From positions 124,001-188,000 of the forward strand of contig JBGTCV010000087.1 in NCBI GenBank assembly GCA_041748655.1: DNA of 64,000 nt, written 5' to 3'. Made by a program: the position numbers and the translations under genes. The notes beneath the pieces were generated by a model. The model had not been told where the DNA came from and did not search any database. It was given only the letters and a program-made list of their open reading frames with translations. How positions within the stretch are numbered: position 1 is the stretch's first letter; the number at the start of each line of letters is the position of its first letter. Below are positions 1 to 9,327 of the stretch, piece by piece. The DNA comes from Leptofilum sp041748655 (lineage in GTDB: Bacteria; Chloroflexota; Anaerolineae; Promineifilales; Promineifilaceae).

Positions 1-1439
1 TCCCACCAGGCTGGTGGCCAGTAGTTCAGGTAGAGGCCCGGCGTCAAAATACCTCCCTCAGCGCTGGCGATGGCGGCAAAATCGGCCCGGTGATCAACCA
101 AAACAAGCTCAGATAGTTCATGCGTAACATGCAACCCGTAAGCGGCCGCAAAGAAACCCGTTCCCCAGGGCAAGGCCACCGTCGGCCGTTCGCCGGATAA
201 AGCAGCGAGCTCGGACACCGGCTGCAGCCGCTCAATCATGGCCCGCCCGCCCGGATCGCGGGTTAACATGTTCACAAAGGGCAAATTATGCACCAGTAGA
301 AAAACGGACAGCAAAAGGCAACCGGCCCAACCGAGCGGCCGCCACCCAGGGTATTTTTGCCCCAGCTTGTGGAGTAAATAAGCCGTCCCTGCCGCTACGC
401 AGAGCAACGAAGGCATCAACACAGCCGGTGCCCACACCGCCCTGGGAAACAACAGGACAAATAAAGGCAGGACCCCGGCGCCAAACAAGAAGGCCAGGCC
501 AACCTGCCAATCATCACGGAATAACCAGAGTAGGCCAACCAGACCGGCCAGCAGTAAAAACCAGGGGAACTGCTGCGTTAAATGACCATACAAAAAGTGC
601 AAATTCTGAACCCAGGCAGCGTAGTTGCCTGGCAGCCGCAGCAGCCCGCCAACCACTTCGCTGCCAGTGAACTGCTGCCAAAATCCAGGCCATGTATCTG
701 GCTGTCCATAAACCCAAAGTGCCCCCTGGTAAGCGCGCAGCGGTAGATAAAGGTAGGCGAGAAACGGGACCACAAAGGCCAGCAGCGAATAGAACACGTA
801 CCTTACGCCCTGTTGGAACCACGGCCAGGGCCGCGGCCAGGCCAGAAGTAAAACCAGGGGCAGCAGAAACAACAAACTACGATGATGGGCCACGGCCGTT
901 CCCAACACAAAAACAACCGCCAGCCATTTTCCCGGCTGCCAGCACTCCCGCAGCTGGATTCCCAGCAGCAGCGCCAGACTCACCAGCAGCAGGCTGAAGC
1001 TGTACACTTCGGCAATGACGCTGTGCAGCCAAAAAGTCTCCCCTAAACCCACAATCAACACGGTCAGCCCGGCCAGAATTGTACTCCCTGGCAAGATGTG
1101 GTCCAAAGCCAGGTAAAAAATCAGCAAAGCCAGCAGCGACCAGATCAGCGATGTTGCCGAGGCAGCCAGAGCCGGTGACATTCCCAGGCCGCCAGCAACT
1201 TCGGTGAGCAGGGCGCTCAAGACGGTGTAAAGCGGGTAGCCCGTGTAGTGAATAGTGCCCCAGAGGTTGAGCGCAACTTGAATCTCGCCGGTATCCAACA
1301 CATAGTCATGGACACTGCCGTTGATGTCTCGCTGGAGCGTTGTGGCATAAATCAAGCCTAAGAGGCCAATTGCCATGAGCCCAGGCACCAGGCGGCTGAA
1401 CAAGAGCTGAGTGACGGCTTTAGAAAGCAGTGGACGCAT
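1..1439 (-). CDS. DUF2723-like polytopic membrane protein (GT-C type), 3' end beyond window
   Basis: The reading frame runs uninterrupted from an ATG at 1439 (MRPLLSKAVTQLLFSR) off the left edge, giving at least 479 codons without its stop. It contains many hydrophobic segments. The first extracytoplasmic loop reads TLQRDINGSVHDY, followed by LNLWGTIHYTGYPLY and HSVIAEVYSFSLL, an arrangement typical of DUF2723 proteins (related to protein O-mannosyltransferases). I infer a lipid-linked-sugar-dependent glycosyltransferase of the cytoplasmic membrane. It is transcribed in the same direction as nothing downstream inside the window and lies 19 bp from the end of the LysM lipoprotein gene on the same strand. 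The family call rests on layout and motifs seen by eye. Donor and acceptor cannot be deduced. Confidence 0.8.
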   Translation of the reverse strand, partial: MRPLLSKAVTQLLFSRLVPGLMAIGLLGLIYATTLQRDINGSVHDYVLDTGEIQVALNLWGTIHYTGYPLYTVLSALLTEVAGGLGMSPALAASATSLIWSLLALLIFYLALDHILPGSTILAGLTVLIVGLGETFWLHSVIAEVYSFSLLLVSLALLLGIQLRECWQPGKWLAVVFVLGTAVAHHRSLLFLLPLVLLLAWPRPWPWFQQGVRYVFYSLLAFVVPFLAYLYLPLRAYQGALWVYGQPDTWPGFWQQFTGSEVVGGLLRLPGNYAAWVQNLHFLYGHLTQQFPWFLLLAGLVGLLWLFRDDWQVGLAFLFGAGVLPLFVLLFPRAVWAPAVLMPSLLCVAAGTAYLLHKLGQKYPGWRPLGWAGCLLLSVFLLVHNLPFVNMLTRDPGGRAMIERLQPVSELAALSGERPTVALPWGTGFFAAAYGLHVTHELSELVLVDHRADFAAIASAEGGILTPGLYLNYWPPAWW

Positions 1440-1458
1440 AGCTAATTGCTCGGCTCAA

Positions 1459-2562
1459 CTAAGGGGTTTCCAACGCTTGTAAAGTCCAGTCGTCCAGGAA
1501 CCAGCCATTGTTGTGATTCACGAAGCGACTGCGGAAGGCTGCTCCTACACGAACAGTGCTAACCTGGCTAACAATAAAATCATGTGTGAGCGTCGCTTTG
1601 CTACCAGGCGTAGGGAACGTCCAGCCGGTTCCCCCATTATCCACGATGACGCGTGCTTCAGAAGAGAGCAGCTGGGTCGCCCAGATTTTATTGCCATCCT
1701 GATATGCGCCGACAATATCGGGGAAGAAGTTGATGGTGAGGCGGTAAGTGCCAGGCTGTAAGGTAACATCGGTAAAAATGGCGAAGTTGGAAGGTGCTCC
1801 TCCTTTGAAAGCTTTGATCGTATTAAGACCCTCAAAGATGAACAGATCATGTTCACTGGCCGGTATATCAGTTTGGGGAACAACCCGTATTTCTGGCCGG
1901 AGGAACGTGCCGCCATCACCGCCCTCCAGCGTGTTAGCTCCTTCATCCACGAGCAGCAGCCAGCCGTTGGGAATCTGCCACTCAGAGACGCCCTGGAAAA
2001 AATACCAACCTTCCTCAAAGGAAGGATTGGGCAGGAGGTTGGTGCCAACAGGCACGGCCGTTTCTGGCGCGCTGGCCGCCGTGGCTGCAGGTGGCGAGGT
2101 GGGAAGTGGTTCTATATTGGCCATAATCTCGCCGGACCAGCCGGGAATAGTCAATTCTTGTCCCACATTAAGCACAGAGGCGGTGGTTAAATTGTTGGCT
2201 TCTCTAATATCGGCAACGGGCACGCCTGTTTTGGTCGCAATTAACGAAAGGTTGTCTCCCGACTGCACCACATAGATGTTGGCCGCGGTGGCCGGGGTTT
2301 CTGTGGGGAGCGATGTTTCTTCGGCAACGGCCGTTGCTTCCTCCGGTACCGCTGTGGCCGTGGCCACTACCTCCACTTCTACCAGCCGTGTCACCTCCAT
2401 CGGCACCGCCACGGTGCTGACTTCCGATACCACACGGGTGACTTCAACCGCTACTTCCTGAGTTACCAGGCGCGTCACTTCCACCGTTTCCGGGGTAGCA
2501 GTGCAGGCCAGCAGAAAGGCAGGCAAGGTTAAAAATAACAAAAGCAAAAGTTTAAGTTTCAT
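1459..2562 (-). CDS. LysM-domain lipoprotein with Val/Thr-rich stalk
   Basis: The 367-residue product starts with a lipoprotein signal peptide ending in the lipobox LLAC (Cys20). I chose the ATG at 2562 because AAAGGA lies at the right distance; an in-frame ATG 21 bp upstream overlaps that site. Residues 21-80 are a repetitive stalk (EVTRLV, EVTRVV, EVTRLVEVEVV), as often seen behind lipoboxes in Chloroflexota. Residues ~96-141 form a LysM domain (VVQSGDNLSLIA, then LNVGQELTIPG), which binds peptidoglycan or related glycans. From ~178 (NLLPNPSFEEGW) the C-terminal half looks like a beta-sandwich of the carbohydrate-binding type. Inferred role: an envelope-anchored glycan-binding protein. No catalytic domain is visible. 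Confidence 0.85.
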   Translation of the reverse strand: MKLKLLLLLFLTLPAFLLACTATPETVEVTRLVTQEVAVEVTRVVSEVSTVAVPMEVTRLVEVEVVATATAVPEEATAVAEETSLPTETPATAANIYVVQSGDNLSLIATKTGVPVADIREANNLTTASVLNVGQELTIPGWSGEIMANIEPLPTSPPAATAASAPETAVPVGTNLLPNPSFEEGWYFFQGVSEWQIPNGWLLLVDEGANTLEGGDGGTFLRPEIRVVPQTDIPASEHDLFIFEGLNTIKAFKGGAPSNFAIFTDVTLQPGTYRLTINFFPDIVGAYQDGNKIWATQLLSSEARVIVDNGGTGWTFPTPGSKATLTHDFIVSQVSTVRVGAAFRSRFVNHNNGWFLDDWTLQALETP

Positions 2563-2681
2563 AGAAAATCCTTTCGTCTCCATCTTTTTCTTGATTAATC
2601 TGTTCCATTGAGAGGAATACTTTCATGCAACCGCCCGATTTTATCCAGTTTCCTGATAATACCAACCGGCCTCATTGCCCG

Positions 2682-2872
2682 GGGTGCATGAACAACTTGT
2701 CAGTGATTTTTATAAAAAGGCGAATTTTGCTCATGTCATATGCAAATCAGGTCAAATTACGCCAGATCCAAGCGATTATGTAAACTTAAAACACTGTTTG
2801 GTCGATGATTTCATGTGGTTGAAACGATTTTCAGTCGAGTAGTTCGTTCTCTGACAACTTGTTCATGGACCC
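2682..2872. mobile_element. MITE-like element, 191 bp, 22-bp TIRs, 9-bp TSD
   Basis: The outer ends are inverted repeats: the left begins GGGTGCATGAACAACTTG and the right, read as reverse complement, begins GGGTCCATGAACAAGTTG, with 20 of 22 positions matching. Both ends are directly flanked by the nonamer CATTGCCCG (2673-2681 and 2873-2881), a perfect target-site duplication. The interior is AT-rich compared with its neighbours and has no gene. It fills most of the gap between the lipoprotein and propeller genes, just upstream of the latter's start. No transposase with these ends is in the window. The source family is unknown to me; a 9-bp duplication is typical of some IS4-group elements. 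Confidence 0.82.
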
Positions 2873-2973
2873 CATTGCCCGTTTGACAACCCGAAAGACC
2901 CGGCTAAACTTGGCACCCTGGCATGAGCCTGCCCAAATTTAATACAGAGTTCACCACAAAAGGAATCCCTTAC

Positions 2974-4203
2974 ATGACCAAATCAGCTTTTTTAGGTATG
3001 TTATCTGAAAAATCATTTTTCACCCTCTTTGTCCTTACAATTCTCCTTTTTCTTTTCGTTAGCTCCTCCTCCCTCGTCCAAACCAGGACCATTCAAGCAC
3101 AGCCTGATGGCTCGGCAGATTCAATGCTCTACCTGCCTCTTGTAAGCAAACCTGTTGTATACCTGGCTCCAGAGTTTGTCACAAACATCACTTTACCCGG
3201 CGCGTTGTGCTCGCACGAGGTTGGCGTCAATCCCACGACAGGCATTGCTTACGTGGCCAACCACGACAGTGGCAATGTATCCCTTCTTAAAGATGGTGCC
3301 CTTGTTGGCACAGTGACCACGGGCGAATGGCCCACGCTGGTAAGTTCATCGCCCGTGGATAACAAGAGCTTTGTAACCAACCTGCACGGCGGCGTTTCCT
3401 ACTTCCAGGGAACACAGCTAGTGGGGACGATTTTTGGCGCACCTGAAACACCTGGCGCTTACGGAGAGCCATACGCCGCCGCCTATAATCCAGTCAATGG
3501 CTATACTTACATCGCCCACATTGGCGGTGGCGGTGTGGTACAGGTTGTCAATGGCACCCAACAGGTTGCCAATATTCCTCTCATGGACGGCTGGATATTG
3601 GACGTGAAAGTCGATCCGTTAACCGGACTGGTATACGTGGCCAACGTAGAGCACGGTTTCCTGTTTATCATTCAGGACACGGCCGTCATCGACAAAATTC
3701 AGATTGGCTGGGGCCCGGACAAGCTGGCATTGGATGAAGTCAGCCGCTACCTTTATTCTGCCCACACATCACCCAACAGCCAGTATCCGCACAATATTTC
3801 CGTCTTTAACCTGGACACGCAGCAGGTGACGCCCGTCACCACCGCCAGCACCTCGCGCCGGGTAGCGGTAGACCGGGCCGCCAACCTGGCCTACGTCACC
3901 AATCCGGCCCAAAACACCGTTACGGTTTTACGCGGCACTAGCGTGTTGGCCAATGTGCCTGTTGGAAATACACCCTGGGGCGTGGCCGTTCACGAAGCTT
4001 CCGGCTATGCCTTTGTTACCAACGCAGACAGTAACAGCCTGACCGTCCTGCTGCGCGGGGAGGTAGTCGGCACACTGCCCACTGGCAGCCACCCGCTTGG
4101 CGTGGCGACAGACCCTCTGTCTAATTACGTCTACGTCGCAAATGAGGCGGGGTGCCAACAGGCGGGCAGCGTATCGGTTTATCGGATACCAACGAATGAG
4201 TAA
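2974..4203 (+). CDS. Secreted/anchored YVTN-type seven-bladed beta-propeller protein
   Basis: The 409-residue product has an N-terminal hydrophobic segment (~13-32), then LYLPLVSKP (~52-60), a motif shared with the secreted protein encoded at 25918-27519. Seven repeats of the YncE/YVTN type follow, each with the pattern 'D/NP.tg..YVaN...nsvsvl' (GIAYVANHDSGNVSLL, GYTYIAHIGG, GLVYVANVEH, RYLYSAHTS, NLAYVTNPAQ, GYAFVTNADS, NYVYVANEAG). This suggests one complete propeller. ATG 2974 is preferred to the in-frame ATG at 2923 because it follows AAAGGA at normal spacing and leads straight into the signal segment. Function is probably binding or scaffolding at the cell surface; no enzyme motif is seen. 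A MITE-like element sits directly upstream and may have replaced or moved the promoter. Confidence 0.83.
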   Translation: MTKSAFLGMLSEKSFFTLFVLTILLFLFVSSSSLVQTRTIQAQPDGSADSMLYLPLVSKPVVYLAPEFVTNITLPGALCSHEVGVNPTTGIAYVANHDSGNVSLLKDGALVGTVTTGEWPTLVSSSPVDNKSFVTNLHGGVSYFQGTQLVGTIFGAPETPGAYGEPYAAAYNPVNGYTYIAHIGGGGVVQVVNGTQQVANIPLMDGWILDVKVDPLTGLVYVANVEHGFLFIIQDTAVIDKIQIGWGPDKLALDEVSRYLYSAHTSPNSQYPHNISVFNLDTQQVTPVTTASTSRRVAVDRAANLAYVTNPAQNTVTVLRGTSVLANVPVGNTPWGVAVHEASGYAFVTNADSNSLTVLLRGEVVGTLPTGSHPLGVATDPLSNYVYVANEAGCQQAGSVSVYRIPTNE

Positions 4204-4220
4204 AGCGCGGCCCCTGTCCT

Positions 4221-4271
4221 AGTGTTTCGCGGCTTCAATAAGCCTTCAGGCAGCGGATGCTGCGAAACACT
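4221..4271. terminator. Hairpin between convergent genes (candidate bidirectional terminator)
   Basis: AGTGTTTCGC (4221-4230) pairs perfectly with GCGAAACACT (4262-4271). A smaller GGCTT/AAGCC hairpin lies inside the loop. It lies 17 bp after the propeller stop and before the convergent stop at 4337. There is no long U-tract, so factor-independent termination is uncertain; it may simply be a folded 3' UTR element. Confidence 0.45.
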
Positions 4272-4336
4272 TAAGCAGTTGGTCCCATACCTCTGCTTTT
4301 ATTGCAGGTTTATTTGCGCCCAACTGCACCAGCGGG

Positions 4337-6739
4337 TTACTTTAACTCAACGAGGTTTAGCAAGATACGATCTGTGGACTGAACGGCCGTTGCCACTTCC
4401 AGGCGACGGCCGTTTTCTACTTCATATACCCCCAATTGCAGCCCATACAGGCCAGCTGGCAAATCCGGCGGCAGCAGAATGGCGTGCAGTTGGGCAAACT
4501 CATCGTTTGGCGCTAGACCGGCTAGCTGCACGTCCAACCCATCATGTTGCGCCACCACTTCCCCCAATTCATTCAGCAAATGCACAAAGATTTTTAGCTC
4601 GCGCTCCGGCGCGGCTTGCACTCGCCAGTAGCTCAACAAATTTAGCCTATCACCCGTTTGCTCAGTTTCCAATCCAATAAGCTGCAACGTCCCACCAAAG
4701 ACGGCCGGCCCGATAAGCTTATGTCGCTGCGCCCAAGCGCCACTGCCCAATACTGGCTCCAGAGTCCAGCCAAAATTGGTAACCACCGCGTTGGCGGCGG
4801 GATCAGACAGTCGGGCCTCGATGGGCGAATAATCCCACCGAAAAAGGCGGTGTCCTCCATCGTGTAACTCTTCTAGCGGGTAAAAATGTTGCAAGATGGG
4901 ATGGGTAGGCCAAACGTTGGCGCTAAGTGCAGCCCAGGCTGTCGCTGCGCCGCCACCGGACCAGAGAAAACTGGTCCGGGCATCGTAACCGGTTAGGCGT
5001 ACCTGATTCCCCTGGCTAAACAGGGAAGCATCCAATTCCGGCAAGGCCACGCCGGACAAAGCCACACCCTGCGGTGGCCCCTCGGCCGGAACATGATAGA
5101 CAAATTGGGAATAGCCAATTTTGTCGTCTGGCGACCGGGCACGGAACCAATCCAGGCCATCGGGTTGGGGCAAGAAAACGCCCTGAAGGTGGCTGGCGCT
5201 GATAACGTAAACGCCGGGCAATGGCCGCTCCGGGTAAAAGCCTTCCCCCAACTGCCACACGCCTCCTGGCTGCTCCACCAATATAGGCAGCACCGGAATG
5301 CCATATACCTCTGGTGGCGTAATCGTCACCAACAGCGTATGGACTTCGCCCAACCCTTTGCTGGCCACATAGTTCGCCAGCCCTTGCATATCCTGGCCCC
5401 AATCCAGGTTGGAGTCTACCGCCACATGCCAGCCATTGTTTGGCCCGCCAGCCAAAGCGTTAAAGTAAGCCAGGTAGTGGGGATGAATCGCTAGTGAGGG
5501 AATGGCCAGACAGACCAACAGTAGGATCAGCCTGGCCCACCGCCGCCGTAACAAGCCCGTTGTCGGCACCGCAGACGAAAAGGCCACCGGGAGTTTATCC
5601 CCCAACTGCCCGGCAAACACAAACAAAAAGGGCAGCGCCGGCAGCAGGTAACGATAACCGATGTTGACTCTGGTGAGCAGGGCCGCACTAAACAACCCTC
5701 CGGTCAGCAGCAGCAGCCAAACCGATTCCCAATCGTAGCGCCGCCACCAAAGCCAAGTTAGCAGCGCCCAGACCGACAGCAGCAGGGTAGCCAACGGCGT
5801 TTTGACTAAAAAGACGACCGGGAAATAATACCACCACCCCGCCGCACTCACTTCACCTAACAAAAAGCCGGGATGTCCGGTTAGCTGATGCTGCTGCTGC
5901 CACAAGAAATCGCGCCCCAACATGACCCAGTCCAGACGATAAATGAGCAGGAAAACTGCGGTGCCTATCACTCCCCAGCCAACGATCGCTGCCAAATCTC
6001 GCCACCAGCCAGTGCGCAGCGTCCCCAACTGCCAGCCGCGATAAAGTGCCGTCAGCACAAGCGCCGGAAAAATGACCAGCGCTGAAAATTTAGTCGCCAG
6101 CGCCAGCCCAATCACCACACCAGCCGACAGAAACGGCCGTCCGCCCGGCCGCCGCCAGAAACCCCACACAGCATACGCCGCCCAAAAGAGAAAAAAAGCC
6201 GTGCCCAAGTCCAGCGTGGCCAAACTACCATGCGCAAGCACGTTGGGGTCAAAGGTGAATAAAAAGAGCGCCAACCCGCCCGCCCCCCGACTACGCCACA
6301 ACTGCCTACTCCAGCGCCAGACCAGCGCAGCCAGGAGCAGCGCCAGAACCATCACGCCCAACCGCCCAGCCCAAATGATGGCCAAACCATGGGGGTTCAC
6401 CTCCCACATAAAAACCTGGCTCGCATACACCGGATCGCCATGCGCGATTACGTCCGAAGGGATATCCAGGCTGGGGGCGGCCAACACATTGGCCGTCAGT
6501 CCAATGATAGCATTGACGAGCGGCGGGTTGTTGGTAATGTTGTGCAGCATGGCCGCCGGGGGCACGCGCCAATAGACCACGCCGTGATAAGTGTGCAGCA
6601 CCTCGTCCATCGTTGGTGAACTGGCCCCGGCCATGGCCAACAGCCGCCACCAAAACAGCAGCAGCAAGACAAGGAGACCGGCCGTCTCCCACCCGCCTCG
6701 CCCGCTCTTTACTTTACCCTCAAGACCCTGTTGAACCAT
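4337..6739 (-). CDS. PMT-type GT-C glycosyltransferase with C-terminal beta module
   Basis: The 800-residue protein has a first TM segment, then an extracytoplasmic loop with the acidic pair PTMDE (MDE 44-46), the usual position of the catalytic acid in PMT/ArnT-like enzymes. Multiple TM segments follow, then the signature VDSNLDWGQDM near residue 450. That signature is shared with the products at 23317-25719 and 31781-33457, which form a subfamily with it. Residues ~699-800 are the module found in eight other genes here (LLSYWRV, IFVHLLNELGEVVAQHDG, LPAGLYGLQLGVY). It presumably transfers sugar from a polyprenyl-phosphate donor outside the membrane; the acceptor is unknown. It is divergent from the gene starting at 6803 with only 63 bp between starts. 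No good Shine-Dalgarno precedes the ATG. Confidence 0.83.
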   Translation of the reverse strand: MVQQGLEGKVKSGRGGWETAGLLVLLLLFWWRLLAMAGASSPTMDEVLHTYHGVVYWRVPPAAMLHNITNNPPLVNAIIGLTANVLAAPSLDIPSDVIAHGDPVYASQVFMWEVNPHGLAIIWAGRLGVMVLALLLAALVWRWSRQLWRSRGAGGLALFLFTFDPNVLAHGSLATLDLGTAFFLFWAAYAVWGFWRRPGGRPFLSAGVVIGLALATKFSALVIFPALVLTALYRGWQLGTLRTGWWRDLAAIVGWGVIGTAVFLLIYRLDWVMLGRDFLWQQQHQLTGHPGFLLGEVSAAGWWYYFPVVFLVKTPLATLLLSVWALLTWLWWRRYDWESVWLLLLTGGLFSAALLTRVNIGYRYLLPALPFLFVFAGQLGDKLPVAFSSAVPTTGLLRRRWARLILLLVCLAIPSLAIHPHYLAYFNALAGGPNNGWHVAVDSNLDWGQDMQGLANYVASKGLGEVHTLLVTITPPEVYGIPVLPILVEQPGGVWQLGEGFYPERPLPGVYVISASHLQGVFLPQPDGLDWFRARSPDDKIGYSQFVYHVPAEGPPQGVALSGVALPELDASLFSQGNQVRLTGYDARTSFLWSGGGAATAWAALSANVWPTHPILQHFYPLEELHDGGHRLFRWDYSPIEARLSDPAANAVVTNFGWTLEPVLGSGAWAQRHKLIGPAVFGGTLQLIGLETEQTGDRLNLLSYWRVQAAPERELKIFVHLLNELGEVVAQHDGLDVQLAGLAPNDEFAQLHAILLPPDLPAGLYGLQLGVYEVENGRRLEVATAVQSTDRILLNLVELK

Positions 6740-6802
6740 TTAGGCAATTGTAAAACAGCCCCCCATAATTGGCGAACCAATGCTTTTTGATAGAATAACT
6801 TC

Positions 6803-9226
6803 ATGTCCTTGTCATCTGGTCATGTTCTGTATCGCCGCCTTCCCGTTGTCCTGATTTTATTAGTCGCCGCCTTCTTTCGTTTGCACCAGTTAGACACGCT
6901 GCCGCCAGCCCTGTTTCACGACGAAGCCGTCAACGGACTGGATGCGCTGAACGTGCTGCGGACTGGTCACGTCCCCATTTTTTTTGCGGCCAATAACGGC
7001 CGTGAGCCCCTGCTCATCTACCTGCAAACTATCAGTCTGGCGCTGTGGGGCAGCCGCGCCTTTAGTATGCGCCTGATCTCCGCCTTCATCGGCCTCATCA
7101 CCGTCGCCCAATTAGTGAGCATGACACGGGCTTTTTGGCCGCGAAAGCCTTATGGTCTGGCTTTGCTCGCCAGTTTGATTCTGGCCGTTTCCTACTGGCA
7201 CGTCCATTTCAGCCGCATGGCCTTCCGCGCCATTCTTATGCTGCCGTTATTAAACTTCGCCCTTTGGGCCTTTTGGCGGGGCTGGCAAACAAAGCGCTGG
7301 CGCTATTTTGCCTTAAGTGGCGTGACGTTTGGGCTCGCACTATATACCTATCTGCCCGCGCGGCTCATCCCGCTGATTATCGTCGGCAGCCTGGGGCTGG
7401 TCATGCTGACCAATTGGCGACCCCTCGCCCATCGCGTGGTTATCAAACCACTCCTGTTTGGCAGTGTGCTGGTGGCCCTGACGGGGCTGCTTGTTTTCGC
7501 TCCACTAGGCATTTACTTTAGCAACCATGCTGCCGACTTTAGCGCGCGCACCCAGCAAGTTTCCATTTTGTCTATCAGTGCTGCGTCGGGCCGGCCGCTG
7601 CCCCTGGTTTTACTGGAGCATATCTGGCAAACGATTCGCCTGTTTGTGGACCAGGGGCATCCATCACCGGTCCTGAATCTGCCCTCGCGCCCCATTCTGG
7701 ATGGGCTGTCGCAGTTGGGGCTGGCGCTGGGGCTGCTGCTGGTCTGGCGCTGGCGGCAGCCAGTGCATTCGTTTTTGCTGCTGTGGCTGGCCATCATGCT
7801 GCTGCCCACAATTTTGTCGAATGAGCCGGGACATCCACTGCGGGCCATCGGCACGCTGACGCCGGTGGCGCTGCTGACGGCCGTTGGCCTGGCAGAACTG
7901 GCTGATTGGGCGGCACGTCGTTGGCGACGACCACGTCTGGCCGGGGTGTTCATCCTAGCGGCCGTCGGCCTGTTTAGCGGCTTTACCACTTACCACGACT
8001 ATTTCCAGGTGTGGGGCCGCTCGCCAGCTACAGTGCAAGCATTTCACACGGCCTACGCGCAAATCGGCCAGCAGCTACCCGCCTTGGAGGCACCTGCCTT
8101 CATGGCAACCGAGGTGTTTCATCACCCGACAACCCAGTTTGCCCTGCAAGCAGCTAGGGAGGGAAATGCGGGCCAGGGAACCTTAACATTGCCGGGGAAA
8201 ACGGCCGTTTCTCTTGCCCCCAGCCATCTCTGCTATTTGCAGCCAGAAATGCTGCTCTGGCAAAAGGACACCATCTATGCCCTGCCGCCAAACCAAACCG
8301 CCGGGTTACAAGCTGATGCGCCCGGTGCGCCGCTGTATGACGCCCAAGAGCGCGTGATTGCCTGGCAAAAGAGGCTCAACCTCAACCTGGAGGGAGAAAC
8401 GGCCGTTTGGCCTCATCTGGTCAGCGCAAATTTCAACAACCAATGGTGCTTACTTGCCTTCAATGTGCAGCCCGCCAATGATCACCAGCCCGGCAGCGAT
8501 CTGCAACTCATCCTGTACTGGCAGCGCTTGAGTCAGGCAGAGACGAATTACCACCTGGAGATTACGCTAGGAAACAGCTTTGGCGAAACGTGGACCCTGA
8601 TCACAGCACCACAAGTGAGCAGTCTGCCAGCCTTTGGGGCAATCAATCAACAGACATACCACCTTACGATACCGGAAACGGCCGTTTTGCCCGGCAAATT
8701 TCGCTTTCGCTTGAATCTACTCGACCCTGCTGCCAACCATTACATCCCCCTGATGGACTCATTCAATTTGCCATACACTTCCCCGGCCACCACTGCCTAC
8801 GCCACATTGGGACAGGGCCAGGTCAACCTGGCGACCCTCACACAGCCGCTCATGTTTACCTACAGTGACCCGCCCCTCCTACGTTTGCTTGGCTATACAG
8901 CGAACAGTGACACTGCCGGTCTGACACTTTACTGGCAAAGCCTTCAACCGGCCGACAAAAATTATTCGGTCTTCGTTCATCTATTAGACGAAAATGGGAA
9001 ACTGCTCGGCCAGCACGATGGCGAACCAGGAAATGGCCGTTTGCCCACCAGCATGTGGCTGCCCGGCGAAATCCTGGCCGATTCGCACCCACTTACGCTG
9101 CCCGGCTCTGGCCCCTACACCCTGGCTGTCGGCGTCTACGATTGGCAAACTGGCCAACGGCTGCCCGTCACCGACGCCGCTGAACGCCGCTTACCCGATG
9201 ATCAGGCGCTCATCATCGAACCGTAA
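6803..9226 (+). CDS. GT39/ArnT-like membrane glycosyltransferase with two C-terminal beta modules
   Basis: The 807-residue polytopic protein has a first-loop motif FHDEAVNGLDAL (HDE 39-41) followed by NNGREPLLIYL, the layout shared with the genes at 21206, 27736 and 29646. The membrane part ends near residue 420. After a linker, two copies of the beta module occur in tandem. The first is degenerate (LILYWQRL.. then LPGKFRFRLNLLD). The second is canonical (LTLYWQSL, VFVHLLDENGKLLGQHDG, PTSMWLPGE, YTLAVGVYDWQTGQRL). It is the only gene of the cluster with two modules. By family it is a lipid-linked-sugar-dependent transferase, with catalysis on the outer face of the cytoplasmic membrane. It is followed after 101 bp by a YfhO-like gene on the same strand, probably in one transcript. 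Confidence 0.83.
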   Translation: MSLSSGHVLYRRLPVVLILLVAAFFRLHQLDTLPPALFHDEAVNGLDALNVLRTGHVPIFFAANNGREPLLIYLQTISLALWGSRAFSMRLISAFIGLITVAQLVSMTRAFWPRKPYGLALLASLILAVSYWHVHFSRMAFRAILMLPLLNFALWAFWRGWQTKRWRYFALSGVTFGLALYTYLPARLIPLIIVGSLGLVMLTNWRPLAHRVVIKPLLFGSVLVALTGLLVFAPLGIYFSNHAADFSARTQQVSILSISAASGRPLPLVLLEHIWQTIRLFVDQGHPSPVLNLPSRPILDGLSQLGLALGLLLVWRWRQPVHSFLLLWLAIMLLPTILSNEPGHPLRAIGTLTPVALLTAVGLAELADWAARRWRRPRLAGVFILAAVGLFSGFTTYHDYFQVWGRSPATVQAFHTAYAQIGQQLPALEAPAFMATEVFHHPTTQFALQAAREGNAGQGTLTLPGKTAVSLAPSHLCYLQPEMLLWQKDTIYALPPNQTAGLQADAPGAPLYDAQERVIAWQKRLNLNLEGETAVWPHLVSANFNNQWCLLAFNVQPANDHQPGSDLQLILYWQRLSQAETNYHLEITLGNSFGETWTLITAPQVSSLPAFGAINQQTYHLTIPETAVLPGKFRFRLNLLDPAANHYIPLMDSFNLPYTSPATTAYATLGQGQVNLATLTQPLMFTYSDPPLLRLLGYTANSDTAGLTLYWQSLQPADKNYSVFVHLLDENGKLLGQHDGEPGNGRLPTSMWLPGEILADSHPLTLPGSGPYTLAVGVYDWQTGQRLPVTDAAERRLPDDQALIIEP

Positions 9227-9327
9227 CACAGTTTGGAGCAATTGGCGCTTACCTGGCGTAATCGGTAAAATCAACCTATGTTATTATCTTTCACCCAGTT
9301 TGCTTTTTTCATAGGGTAAAATCATTC

